From: Bog-532 sp963720945
Lineage (GTDB): Bacteria > Actinomycetota > Actinomycetes > Streptosporangiales > Streptosporangiaceae
Length of the DNA: 64,000 bases
Assembly (NCBI GenBank): GCA_963720945.1
Contig: CAVRHH010000011.1
Span: forward strand, 62,001-126,000
Direction: 5' to 3'
A program made the position numbers and the translations under genes. The first letter of the stretch is position 1. Each line of letters opens with the position of its first letter. The notes beneath the pieces were generated by a model. It worked only from the letters and a program-made list of their open reading frames with translations, did not search any database and was not told the origin of the DNA. Shown in pieces: positions 7,059-14,666 of the stretch.

Positions 7059-7517
7059 ATGGCCACAGATCGCCAGGCTGAGATCGCCGCCTCGGCGGCC
7101 GCCCTACAAGACCTTGGCCCCGGCTATGACCAGGCACTGGCCGAGGGTCTCGTTGAACGCATCGGCGCGGAGATCGACCAGCGGATCACGGCCGAGATCG
7201 ACAACCGGGTCACGGCGGAGGTGGACAGCCGCATTTTGACCCAGCTGGACAGATACGCGGGGTGCAGGCACCAGCGGCGTCGGGCCAGGCGCATGATCCG
7301 AGCCGAGCAGCGCGCGATCCGGGCCGAGCGAGCCGACCGCTCCGGCCGGCAGCCCATCATGCTAGCCCTCGGGTCCATGCTGGTCGCCCTGCCGGTGAGT
7401 GCGATCGTCCTCAAGGGGTCCCCGGGTGTCGCCGCCATCATGCTCACTGCCCTGATCTGGGTCATCGTCGGAATTATCAATGTGGCCCACGCAGTGCGCA
7501 GGCATCCGCAGCAGTAA
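7059..7517 (+). CDS. coiled-coil membrane protein of unknown function
   Basis: A 152-residue protein starting at ATG 7059. Residues 25-60 form a heptad-like run with repeated short units (EIDQRITAEIDNRVTAEVDS). A basic region with repeated Arg-Ala-Glu follows (RAEQRAIRAERADR), then two hydrophobic segments (IMLALGSMLVALPVSAIVL and GVAAIMLTALIWVIVGIINV). I do not recognise a family. A membrane hairpin with a cytoplasmic coiled coil is the simplest reading. Confidence 0.6.
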   Translation: MATDRQAEIAASAAALQDLGPGYDQALAEGLVERIGAEIDQRITAEIDNRVTAEVDSRILTQLDRYAGCRHQRRRARRMIRAEQRAIRAERADRSGRQPIMLALGSMLVALPVSAIVLKGSPGVAAIMLTALIWVIVGIINVAHAVRRHPQQ

Positions 7518-7721
7518 CGGCGTTGCGCTGGTGGGCGCCCCCGATAGGGGATGCTTCCACCTGTTCTTCATCTCCTTCAAGGCACTTTCGTGCGTTTCAT
7601 CACCACCCGAGACGATTTCGTTCAAATGCTTATCTTGCGCCTTTATGACCTCATCAGCGGTATCTCCATGGAGCGGGAAATCACATGGTCCACCCAATTG
7701 TTTACATGTCATTGTTTTCAT
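7362..7721 (-). CDS. DUF1059 protein with antisense-overlapping tail
   Basis: The first 60 residues match the small DUF1059 family: MKTMTCKQLGGPCDFPLHGD, then ADEVIKAQDKHLNEIV and THESALKEMKNRW, with the two conserved Cys of the Cys-x-x-Leu-Gly-Gly-x-Cys type. Family members are usually 55-65 residues, so the remaining 60 residues are an oddity. There is no stop after KNRWKHPLSG, and the frame reads on antisense to the 3' end of the membrane-protein gene at 7059-7517. The tail is Asp/Gly/His-rich and probably just antisense sequence. Confidence 0.72.
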   Translation of the reverse strand: MKTMTCKQLGGPCDFPLHGDTADEVIKAQDKHLNEIVSGGDETHESALKEMKNRWKHPLSGAPTSATPLLLRMPAHCVGHIDNSDDDPDQGSEHDGGDTRGPLEDDRTHRQGDQHGPEG

Positions 7722-7822
7722 AGGTCTCGTTTCCTTTCACAGTGCTCGGCCGTCAGCTCGGACGAGTTGGCACGGATAGCACGTAACGGTGCCGTCTGCC
7801 CAGTCCACAGCGTCCAGGACGG

Positions 7823-7969
7823 TCAGGCCTGCGCGATGCGGACAAGGTTGCCCGAGGGGTCGCTGAACGCGCGATCGCGGACGTCGAGGCCGAGCGCGTC
7901 GCGGCAAAGGCCCAGCACAGCGGCGGGGTCGTGGACGGGGATGAACATCGTGCAGACGGTGACTGCCAT
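7823..7969 (-). pseudogene. VOC/glyoxalase-family gene with internal deletion
   Basis: Only 48 residues remain. The N-terminus MAVTVCTMFIPVHDPAAVLG is the first strand of an actinomycete VOC protein, and the end (RAFSDPSGNLVRIAQA) is the normal C-terminus with its FxDPxGNLVRI motif. The roughly 90 residues between are missing, with the reading frame preserved (LGLDVRDRAF). The join leaves no complete beta-alpha-beta-beta-beta module, so it cannot be an active enzyme. Confidence 0.65.
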
Positions 7970-8302
7970 GCAAAAATCATAAGAGCACCGACTCGTCGCG
8001 TGCTTCTCCGATCCTGCTCGATGCCGGGGCGGGCCGGGCGTCCGGTGCGCCGACACAGCCCGTTCGCAGCCGACTCGACCGTGCAGGCCGGCAGCGCACG
8101 GGTGCAGCCGGAAGCCGGTGTGACGGCCTTTCTGCTTCTCGGGCAGAAGATGACGTTCCCGTCGATGACCTTGATCAGCTTGACGCTTTTCCGGCCGCGT
8201 GCCCGGGTGCCGCCCGATCGGCCTCCCCGCTTGCCTGTCTTTCTGGTTCCCGGTAACTGCGTTAGGCTTCCTTTACGTGGTGCTCGCGGGGAGGCGCCGG
8301 TG

Positions 8303-8824
8303 ATGGCAGGGCCGGGAGAAGAGCTGGCCGCAGGCGCGGGCCGCGGTCACCTCCGGGCGTCCCGCGCTGACCGTGAGCATGTGATCGAGACGCTGAAGGC
8401 TGCGTTCGTGCAGGGTCTGCTGGGCAAGGACGAGTTTGATGCTTGGGTGGGCCAGACATTAGCCGCGCGGACTTACGCGGAGCTGGCCACCCTCACCGCC
8501 TGCATCCCCGCCGGCCTGGCCGAAGACCTGCCGCCGCGTAAGCTCGCCCCGGTACAGGCCCATCCGCCGATGGACAAGGCCGCCAAGTGCGTAGTGGGCG
8601 CGTGCGCGATCATTCCGCCCGCCCTGCTGGCGGTTGCTTTCCTCGTCCAAAGTGAGGGACTCTTCCGGCTGATCTTCCCGGTCATGATCGTCTATTTCAT
8701 GGGCTGGGTAGTGGCCGGGGCCCAGATGCTCGACACCTGTTACCGGAGCCACTCCCGCAGGCAGCCATCGCGGCGGCCAGCACCGGGCCAGCGTGGGGAC
8801 CGCGTTCAAAGGACGATTCACTGA
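8303..8824 (+). CDS. DUF1707 membrane protein (paralogue 2)
   Basis: A 173-residue protein closely similar in its first 70 residues to the DUF1707 protein at 5375: LRASRADREHVIETLKAAF, then LGKDEFDAWVGQTLAARTYA and ELATLTA. Two membrane segments follow (VVGACAIIPPALLAVAFLV and IFPVMIVYFMGWVVAGA), then a basic tail. The bases before both start codons are also similar, so the pair arose by a duplication that included the leader. The start is ATG 8303, immediately after a GTG. Confidence 0.82.
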   Translation: MAGPGEELAAGAGRGHLRASRADREHVIETLKAAFVQGLLGKDEFDAWVGQTLAARTYAELATLTACIPAGLAEDLPPRKLAPVQAHPPMDKAAKCVVGACAIIPPALLAVAFLVQSEGLFRLIFPVMIVYFMGWVVAGAQMLDTCYRSHSRRQPSRRPAPGQRGDRVQRTIH

Positions 8825-8914
8825 CGGCCATGAACGAATCCCGGACCGCGCCGGGGTGCCCTACGTGATTCGGCGCCTGCGAGGAAGACGGGACACCCGC
8901 GAGACGGGCGTGCA

Positions 8915-9760
8915 CTAGTTGTCCAGCCCGAGGGTGAAGGTCGGCTTAGGTGACGTTTCCGGCAGCTTATGCTCATCGGCCAGCCGCCGGATGGCCGTGC
9001 CGGTGGCCAGGAACTCGGTTGCGTGCTCGCCCCAGACGTGGTTCTTGACATCGACCGTCACCCCGACGATGCCGGACGAGCCCACCTCGGCGGCCTCGGC
9101 CTGCATTCGTGTCAGCGCCAGCTCACGTGCCTCGTAGACGCCCTGAGTGAACTGCATCATCTCCTGATTCTGGTAGGCCTGGCGCAATGACTGCAGCACG
9201 CCCCGGTGCGCGATGTGGTAGACGCAGGTACCGAGCACGAACGCGACCGGCACGGCGCCGGCCGCCAGCAGCCGGAAGAAGTCCTGGGCAGACAGGTCTG
9301 AGGTAAAGGCGCGGCCGTCGGGCGCGCGGTGGGAGCCCTGGCCCGCCATGTGACGGACCGCGGTGCCGGTCGCCACGAACTCCAGGCATGCCTGGCCCCA
9401 GGCGTACATCTGCATCCGGAGCTGTACGCCGACGATGCCGTCCGCGCCCAGGTGATCAGCCTCGGCCCGCATCCTCGCGATGGCGAACTCCCTGGCGTTG
9501 TACATGGCCTGGGTAAGGACTTGCAGCTCCTGGTTCCGGCCCCACCGGCTTATCTGCAGGCCGACGTGGTAAATCGAGGAGCCGACGACGAAACCGAGCG
9601 GCTCGAATCCGGCTTCGCCGAGCAGCACGTACTCGGACACGGACAGGTCGGAGGTGAAGACCCCGGACGGATCGGCCCCGGCGGTCTGCGCGAGCCGGGT
9701 ATCGGCCGTCGCCGGCTCCCACGCTGGTCCTGCCTGATTTTCCTGGCTTGACGATGGCAT
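8915..9760 (-). CDS. tandem YbjQ-type (heavy-metal-binding, DUF74) protein
   Basis: A 281-residue protein made of two copies of a YbjQ-like domain. Copy one spans about residues 35-140 (GFEPLGFVVGSSIYHVGLQI, AREFAIARMRAEADHLGADG, then FVATGTAVRHM). Copy two spans about 155-260 (VPVAFVLGTCVYHIAHRG, ARELALTRMQAEAAEVGSSG, then FLATGTAIRRL). YbjQ proteins form ring-shaped pentamers and are annotated as metal-binding, with little functional proof. I start at ATG 9760, which has a GGAG-type ribosome site; the frame upstream lacks homology. Confidence 0.78.
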   Translation of the reverse strand: MPSSSQENQAGPAWEPATADTRLAQTAGADPSGVFTSDLSVSEYVLLGEAGFEPLGFVVGSSIYHVGLQISRWGRNQELQVLTQAMYNAREFAIARMRAEADHLGADGIVGVQLRMQMYAWGQACLEFVATGTAVRHMAGQGSHRAPDGRAFTSDLSAQDFFRLLAAGAVPVAFVLGTCVYHIAHRGVLQSLRQAYQNQEMMQFTQGVYEARELALTRMQAEAAEVGSSGIVGVTVDVKNHVWGEHATEFLATGTAIRRLADEHKLPETSPKPTFTLGLDN

Positions 9761-9963
9761 CGTTGTCTCCTTTTGACGATGTCGCGGCATAGTGACAGGG
9801 AAAAACGGTGGCTGATCACCAGACGAGCGGGACGAGACGCTTGTGCTGTGCGGCGTAAGAGCGGTATCTGTCGCCAAGCGTTGCCAGCAGCGCAAAGTAG
9901 GGCTTCATCACTCCTCCGTGGTGCTTGCCCGCTGAACGGGATGGGCTGGAAGGCGGAGCTTCA

Positions 9964-10638
9964 TCACTGCTCCGCCGACTGCTTGGTGACGGCGGCCCCT
10001 GGCGGGGTTACCCGGGCCCGGATGGCCAGGCCGAACAGGTCCGCCAGCTCGCGGGCATAGTGGCCGACGTCGATTTCAGGTTTCTGCGCGAGCCGGGACG
10101 CCACGCCATCGATGGCGGCACGGACCGCCATCGCCATGACCAGCGGGTCGAAACCGGCCCGGAACTCGCCCGTGCCCTGGAAATGGGTGAGCAGCCGCTC
10201 CAGCGCGGGCACCGCTTCATCGCCGACCGCGGAGTCGAACAGGCGGCTGCCGTCCGCGCCCCGGGCGTTGAGCGCGATCTCGACGGTCGCGACCACATGG
10301 TTGCGGTTCGCGGCCATGAACGCCAGGTTGGACTCGATGTAGGCCCTGAGCATGCCCACGCCGGTCGACTCGGCCTCGACTCGCGGGCGCATGTACGCTC
10401 CGCCTCTGGCTACCAGCTCACGGACCAGCTCCCTGAGGAGCTCGTCCTTGCCGCTGAAGTGGTAGAGGATCACGCCCTTGCTGGTGCCCGCTCTCTCGGC
10501 GATGCGGGCCACGGACGCCTGCCCGTACCCAAGCTCGGCAATGGTGTCGATAGCGGCCGCCACAATCTGCGCCCGGCGTGCGGTCTCGGTGAAGGTTCGC
10601 TTCACTCGTTGACCAGGCGCTCTAGAATCTGACCGCAT
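9964..10638 (-). CDS. TetR-family regulator
   Basis: A 224-residue regulator. The N-terminal helix-turn-helix is RRAQIVAAAIDTIAELGYGQ, then ASVARIAERAGTSKGVILYH and FSGKDELLRELV. The C-terminal ligand domain includes the TetR_C-like stretch LRAYIESNLAFMAANRNHVV. The ATG at 10638 sits inside the palindrome TGACCGCATGGTCA, which suggests that the protein represses its own gene. No clear target gene is adjacent; the nearest is the convergently arranged unknown protein to the right. Confidence 0.85.
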   Translation of the reverse strand: MRSDSRAPGQRVKRTFTETARRAQIVAAAIDTIAELGYGQASVARIAERAGTSKGVILYHFSGKDELLRELVRELVARGGAYMRPRVEAESTGVGMLRAYIESNLAFMAANRNHVVATVEIALNARGADGSRLFDSAVGDEAVPALERLLTHFQGTGEFRAGFDPLVMAMAVRAAIDGVASRLAQKPEIDVGHYARELADLFGLAIRARVTPPGAAVTKQSAEQ

Positions 10639-10643
10639 GGTCA
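10630..10643. promoter_or_regulatory. palindrome over the TetR start codon
   Basis: TGACC-GCAT-GGTCA is a perfect dyad that contains the start codon of the TetR gene. A further pair, TTGACCA at 10609-10615 and TGGTCAA at 10638-10644, gives a wider inverted arrangement. Both are plausible binding sites for autoregulation of a leaderless or short-leader transcript. Confidence 0.55.
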
Positions 10644-10784
10644 AAAATTAACGTGCCCGGTCTATATGTGTCAACCTCTGGCTCTTGGCTCCCCCGGCTG
10701 AGAATGCCGCCGCCGATAGGGCAGCCGAGCTACGGGCCGCCCCGGACCCCGCCTGCTGGACCGGGCTACTGGTCAGGGCGAGGA

Positions 10785-12152
10785 TCACGGACCGGGCGAG
10801 CCGGTCCCCGGGACGTCGAACTTGTAAGCCAGGCCGGCCTCGGGCGGCAGTACGCCGAGCGCGCCGTTACCGGTCCAGTACGCCACCTGGAAGTAGAGCC
10901 CGTCGGTGGCTACGATCCACAGTCCCGGGCCATCAGCGGTCCAGCGCGCGGAGACGACGTCGCTGACGCCCGCCGGGAACGCCCCGGAGACCGCGGGCAG
11001 GCTGGCGACCGGTATCGGGCCGCCCGGAACCCGGACCAGTTTCCGGGCGCTGATGTCCGCGACGTAGACGGACGTGCCCGTGATCGTGCCCCGCTGGTCG
11101 ATGATGTCCAGCGGAAACGCGAAGCGCCGGCCTGCCGGATCGAAGTCGGCTGTGTCGTTGGGATCGACGGCGGTGCGCGGCGGCAGCGCGATCTCCGCAG
11201 CCGGGCCGCCCCGCAGGTCGGTGACGTGCAGCAGACAGCGAAGCTCACAGGACACGGCCTGCCAGGCCACCTGGTCCGCGTCCGCGCCGGCGATGATCGC
11301 GTTCTCCGGGATGCCGGTGGGCTCGGTGCTTCCGGTCCGCGGGTCGATGAACGCCCGCTGCTGGTCGGGACCCTGGACGAGCAGGCCGCGGACCGTAGCG
11401 GCCATCAGCGCCTGGTTACCGAGGTCGCGGCGGGCGGACAGGCGGCGGCCATCCTCGCCGACCAGCCAGGCCGGGCTGCCCGGCCCGTTGCCCCAGGGCG
11501 GCCCGGCCTGCTCGACCCAGACATCGCGATGGTCCGGCGCCAGCGCCATGTAGTTCGCCCGGGCGATGATGCGCGGGGTCCCCGCCCCGGACGCGCTGAC
11601 CGGAACGAACACGACATCTCCGATATCCGGGAGACCGGCCGGGCCGTGGCTGAGAACAAGCGCGACGACACCGCCGGCCACCGAGATGATCTGCTGCACC
11701 GCCGGATCGGGGCCGAGCGGATCTTGAGCATCGCCGACGGCCGGCACCACGCTGGCGAGGCCCGTCGATGTCTGCTCCCGGATGTCCAGCACACGCAATT
11801 CCTGGCCACCGAGGAACAGCATGGTGCGGGGTGCGCCGCCTGGCGGCAAGGGCGTTCCGTGCAGCATCGACGGCGCGGCCAATACCACGGAAGACGGCGG
11901 TCCCTGCGCCTTGTGCCGCGGCGGACGGCCTGAACCGCCCGCGATCACGTGGTACGCGATAGCGGCGGCGACGAGCACCACGGCCGTTGCGCCGGCGAGC
12001 AGGCGCCGGGGCGCCGCACGGCGGCGATCGGGATCGCGGCCCCCGCTGATGACGTCGGGGGCCTGCTCGTCGGGCACACTGTCAACGTACTCGCGCATCG
12101 TGTTCCGGTGGCCCGCGCGGGCCGCGCGGGCCGAGGCGGGCATCACCGGCAT
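10785..12152 (-). CDS. membrane-anchored protein with TolB-like beta-propeller character
   Basis: A 455-residue protein that I do not recognise at family level. A short cytoplasmic N-terminus with basic RRRAAPRRLL precedes one membrane segment (AGATAVVLVAAAIAYHVIAG). The rest is an extracytoplasmic region of repeated short beta-strand blocks (TMLFLGGQELRVLDI, PRIIARANYMALAPDHRDVW, AWLVGEDGRRLSAR, GRRFAFPLDII, SARWTADGPGLWIVATDGLY), as in WD40/TolB-like propellers. It could be a surface sensor or scaffold. The start could be one of several Met codons in the first 20 residues. Confidence 0.6.
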   Translation of the reverse strand: MPVMPASARAARAGHRNTMREYVDSVPDEQAPDVISGGRDPDRRRAAPRRLLAGATAVVLVAAAIAYHVIAGGSGRPPRHKAQGPPSSVVLAAPSMLHGTPLPPGGAPRTMLFLGGQELRVLDIREQTSTGLASVVPAVGDAQDPLGPDPAVQQIISVAGGVVALVLSHGPAGLPDIGDVVFVPVSASGAGTPRIIARANYMALAPDHRDVWVEQAGPPWGNGPGSPAWLVGEDGRRLSARRDLGNQALMAATVRGLLVQGPDQQRAFIDPRTGSTEPTGIPENAIIAGADADQVAWQAVSCELRCLLHVTDLRGGPAAEIALPPRTAVDPNDTADFDPAGRRFAFPLDIIDQRGTITGTSVYVADISARKLVRVPGGPIPVASLPAVSGAFPAGVSDVVSARWTADGPGLWIVATDGLYFQVAYWTGNGALGVLPPEAGLAYKFDVPGTGSPGP

Positions 12153-12234
12153 GGCACGTCATCCTCCTCGTGCCGTGCGGGCCGTCTGCCCTGCCGGTCA
12201 CGTCCGCGGGATGGCCGGTGTCTAGCCTGGGACC

Positions 12235-12330
12235 ATGACCGGCGATTACCCCGGCCCGGCGGCCCGCGCCCGCGCCACGCCGCGGAACGTCCGGCACGGC
12301 GCTGAGCGCCGCGGCGAGGTGAGCCCGTGA
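12235..12330 (+). CDS. 31-residue small ORF coupled to the next gene
   Basis: An ATG seven bases after a TAGCCT box (12222-12227) opens a frame reading MTGDYPGPAARARATPRN and ending in the TGA of a GTGA overlap with the next start. The -10-like box directly before an ATG suggests a leaderless transcript, common in actinomycetes. The -35 is not clear. The basic, Ala/Arg-rich peptide resembles no family I know. It could be a translational-coupling leader rather than a functional peptide. Confidence 0.4.
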   Translation: MTGDYPGPAARARATPRNVRHGAERRGEVSP

Positions 12331-12560
12331 CCCGTCGGGACGAAGAGCCTGAGCGGATTCTCGGCATGCCCAGGGGGCGGCACCGGCGCGAGGGTGCGGA
12401 GCCGCAACGCGCCCTGGGCATCCCGGTTGACTGGATCGCCGGGGTCGACGCCGAGTTCTTCCGCTCGTTCCTGCATCCCCTCAAGGCATACCGGCGCTGG
12501 GACCGGCGCCGCCGGCTCGGGGCCTACGCGCTGGACGACGAGGACGACCGGCGCGGCTAG
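12327..12560 (+). CDS. small basic protein of unknown function
   Basis: A 77-residue protein starting at a GTG within the stop of the preceding small ORF. It has a hydrophilic, Arg-rich N-terminus, a short central segment with aromatic residues (DWIAGVDAEFFRSFLHPLKA) and a charged C-terminus (YRRWDRRRRLGAYALDDEDD). No domain is recognised. It ends 10 bp before the end of the convergent permease gene. Confidence 0.5.
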   Translation: MTRRDEEPERILGMPRGRHRREGAEPQRALGIPVDWIAGVDAEFFRSFLHPLKAYRRWDRRRRLGAYALDDEDDRRG

Positions 12561-12569
12561 CAGGCCGGG

Positions 12570-14021
12570 TCAGGGCAGCTCGTGCTCGGCGGCTGCGACC
12601 TCGAGCTCGTCCATCTCGGCCTGCGCCACCCGGGTCTCCGCCGCCACGTCGATCGACCGGGAGAAGACGTAGTAGAGGATCGCGGCCACCGGCAGCCCGA
12701 TGAAGAACGAGATGTCCGCGCCGCCGAGCGCCTTGGCCGCGGGGCCCTCGTACAGCGTGCCGACGTTAAAGAACGGCGTCATGGCGGCGAACCCGATGAG
12801 GTACGCCAGGATCCCGCGCCACCCCCAGCGGCCGTACATGCCGTGCGGGTTGAAGATCTCGGCGATGGCGTAGTGCCCGCGCCGCACGATGTAGTAGTCG
12901 ACGAGGTTGACCGCGGTCCACGGGATGAACAAGTACAGGATCAGCAGCAGGAAGTTGTTGAAGTTGCTGAGGAAGTGCTTGGACGCGGCGAGCGCGCCGA
13001 TGAGCGACAGCACCGCGGTCAGGCCCACGGTGATGACGCGGATGGCCAGGGTCGGCCGGACCTTGCGGAACGAGTCGACCGCGCTGATCAGCGTGAGTGA
13101 GCCGCCGTACATGTTCAGCGCGGTGACCGACGCCAGGCCGATCGCGGCCACGATCAGCACCACCGCGCCGAAGCCGTCGAAGACGTGGTTACCGACCGCG
13201 TTGAGCTCGGCGATGCCGGTGCCGTCGAAGTTCTTGCCCGCCCACGCGGCGAGGACGGCGCCCAGGATCATCATCCAGCCGCCGCCGATCGCGGAGCCCC
13301 AGTAGGTCCAGTTGAAGGTCTGGCGCACACCCACGTTGGGCGGCATGTACCGCGAGTAGTCCGAGACGTAGATGGCCCAGCTGATCTGGTAGCCGGCCAC
13401 CACGCCGAACTGGCCGAAGAACGGGCTGGCCTTGAAGGTGCCGACCGCGAACGTGCCGGCCGGATAATGGAGGAAGAACAGCGTGATCGTGAAGATGCCG
13501 AAGATGACGATCATCAGGTACGTCAGCCACTGCTCGGCGCGGTGGATGAGGTCGTAGCCGACCACCGCGACCACGAACGCCGCCGCGGTCACGATGACGA
13601 TCCACAGCTTGGTGCTGCCGTGGGCGGTGGTGCTCATCGCCTCGCCGCCGAGGATCGTGTTGAAGACGTTGAAGCCCGCGTACTGGATGTAGGCGAACAA
13701 CCAGACGAGCAGCGCCCCGACGTAGCCGAACTGCGGCCGCGACTGGATCATCTGCGGCAGGCCGAGCTGCGGCCCCTGCGCGGAGTGAAACGCCATGAAC
13801 AGCGTGCCGACCAGGATGCCGAGCACGATGGCCAGTACCGACCAGAACAGCGAGGCACCTTCGCTGATGCTGATCAGGCCCACCGCCAGCGTGGCGATCT
13901 GCGCGTTCGACATGAACCACAGCGGGCCGAGATGCCAGATCCGGCCGTGCCGCTCGTTCAGCGGTACGTAGTCAATCGAGCGGACCTCGATACCACCCAG
14001 ACGCGTTTGCCCAGTTGTCAT
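12570..14021 (-). CDS. NCS1-family nucleobase/hydantoin permease
   Basis: A 483-residue protein with about twelve hydrophobic segments. The NCS1 hallmarks are an N-terminal cytoplasmic region before LGPLWFMSNAQIATLAVG, the loop SAQGPQLGLPQMIQSRPQFG, the segment YAGFNVFNTILGG, and the motif YQISWAIYVSDYSRYMP in the middle. Members carry purines, cytosine, allantoin, hydantoins or thiamine precursors with sodium or protons. The sequence alone does not show which. I start at MTTGQTR; seven further residues upstream are possible. No catabolic genes are nearby to fix the substrate. Confidence 0.85.
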   Translation of the reverse strand: MTTGQTRLGGIEVRSIDYVPLNERHGRIWHLGPLWFMSNAQIATLAVGLISISEGASLFWSVLAIVLGILVGTLFMAFHSAQGPQLGLPQMIQSRPQFGYVGALLVWLFAYIQYAGFNVFNTILGGEAMSTTAHGSTKLWIVIVTAAAFVVAVVGYDLIHRAEQWLTYLMIVIFGIFTITLFFLHYPAGTFAVGTFKASPFFGQFGVVAGYQISWAIYVSDYSRYMPPNVGVRQTFNWTYWGSAIGGGWMMILGAVLAAWAGKNFDGTGIAELNAVGNHVFDGFGAVVLIVAAIGLASVTALNMYGGSLTLISAVDSFRKVRPTLAIRVITVGLTAVLSLIGALAASKHFLSNFNNFLLLILYLFIPWTAVNLVDYYIVRRGHYAIAEIFNPHGMYGRWGWRGILAYLIGFAAMTPFFNVGTLYEGPAAKALGGADISFFIGLPVAAILYYVFSRSIDVAAETRVAQAEMDELEVAAAEHELP

Positions 14022-14666
14022 GCAGACACTCTGACGTGACATGGCGCTCAGCGGAATATCTGGTGGCCAGCAAGTTCATCACGAAACACGACTTTTACCA
14101 GGGAGGTAGCGGGCGAGGCCAGGGGAGAGCCCGGCGGCGTTCCCCGGCGGCGTTCCCCGGCGGCGTTCCCCGGCGGCGTTCCCCGGCGGCGTTCCCCGGC
14201 GGCGTTCCCCGGCGGCGTTCCCCGGCGGCGTTCCCCCGGCGGCAATGGCGCAGCGCCCGGGCTGGTCAGGCAGATGTCCCCCGCTGCCGCCGCGACGGCG
14301 AACCCGGAACATGGCCCTTTGTTCACCCTCGCGAACTATTCTGTTGAGGTGGTGGTAAGGTCGCTCCTTCGCAACGGAAGCAGGACACAGGTGACAGCGG
14401 TGTCACTCGAGGCGATTTCATGCCTTAGGGCGCACAACCACTCCAGATGGCTGGTGGGCGCCCCTGTTCGCCGGTCAAGGCGACCGCGACCGCTGTTTCG
14501 GCCCTCCGTGACCGCGACATCCGGCCACGGCAACCGCCCAGACCACGGCCGCGCAGCCGCGCACGCGCGGTTAAGCTGACAGACTCAGCACTATTATCGA
14601 TTAATCCAATGGGAAAACTCTACTTTACATCGTTTACCGGCTCGTAAACATGAGGAAGCTTGGCAG
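14022..14666. other. intergenic region between permease and phosphatase genes
   Basis: Apart from the 13-bp tandem repeat described separately, it holds an A/T-richer stretch at about 14575-14650 directly before the PAP2 gene, which probably carries that gene's promoter. I cannot fix -35 and -10 boxes. No convincing gene is present. Confidence 0.45.
14134..14237. repeat. 13-bp tandem repeat, eight copies
   Basis: Eight consecutive copies of GCGGCGTTCCCCG begin at 14134 and repeat every 13 bases without change. A ninth partial copy has one extra C. Because 13 is not a multiple of three, all frames stay open and give repetitive artefact proteins. It lies in the upstream region of the NCS1 permease. 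Confidence 0.85.

Noticed and set aside
14609..14647. 12-codon ORF just before the PAP2 gene
   Set aside because: No ribosome site and no sign of conservation; it lies where the promoter or leader is expected.
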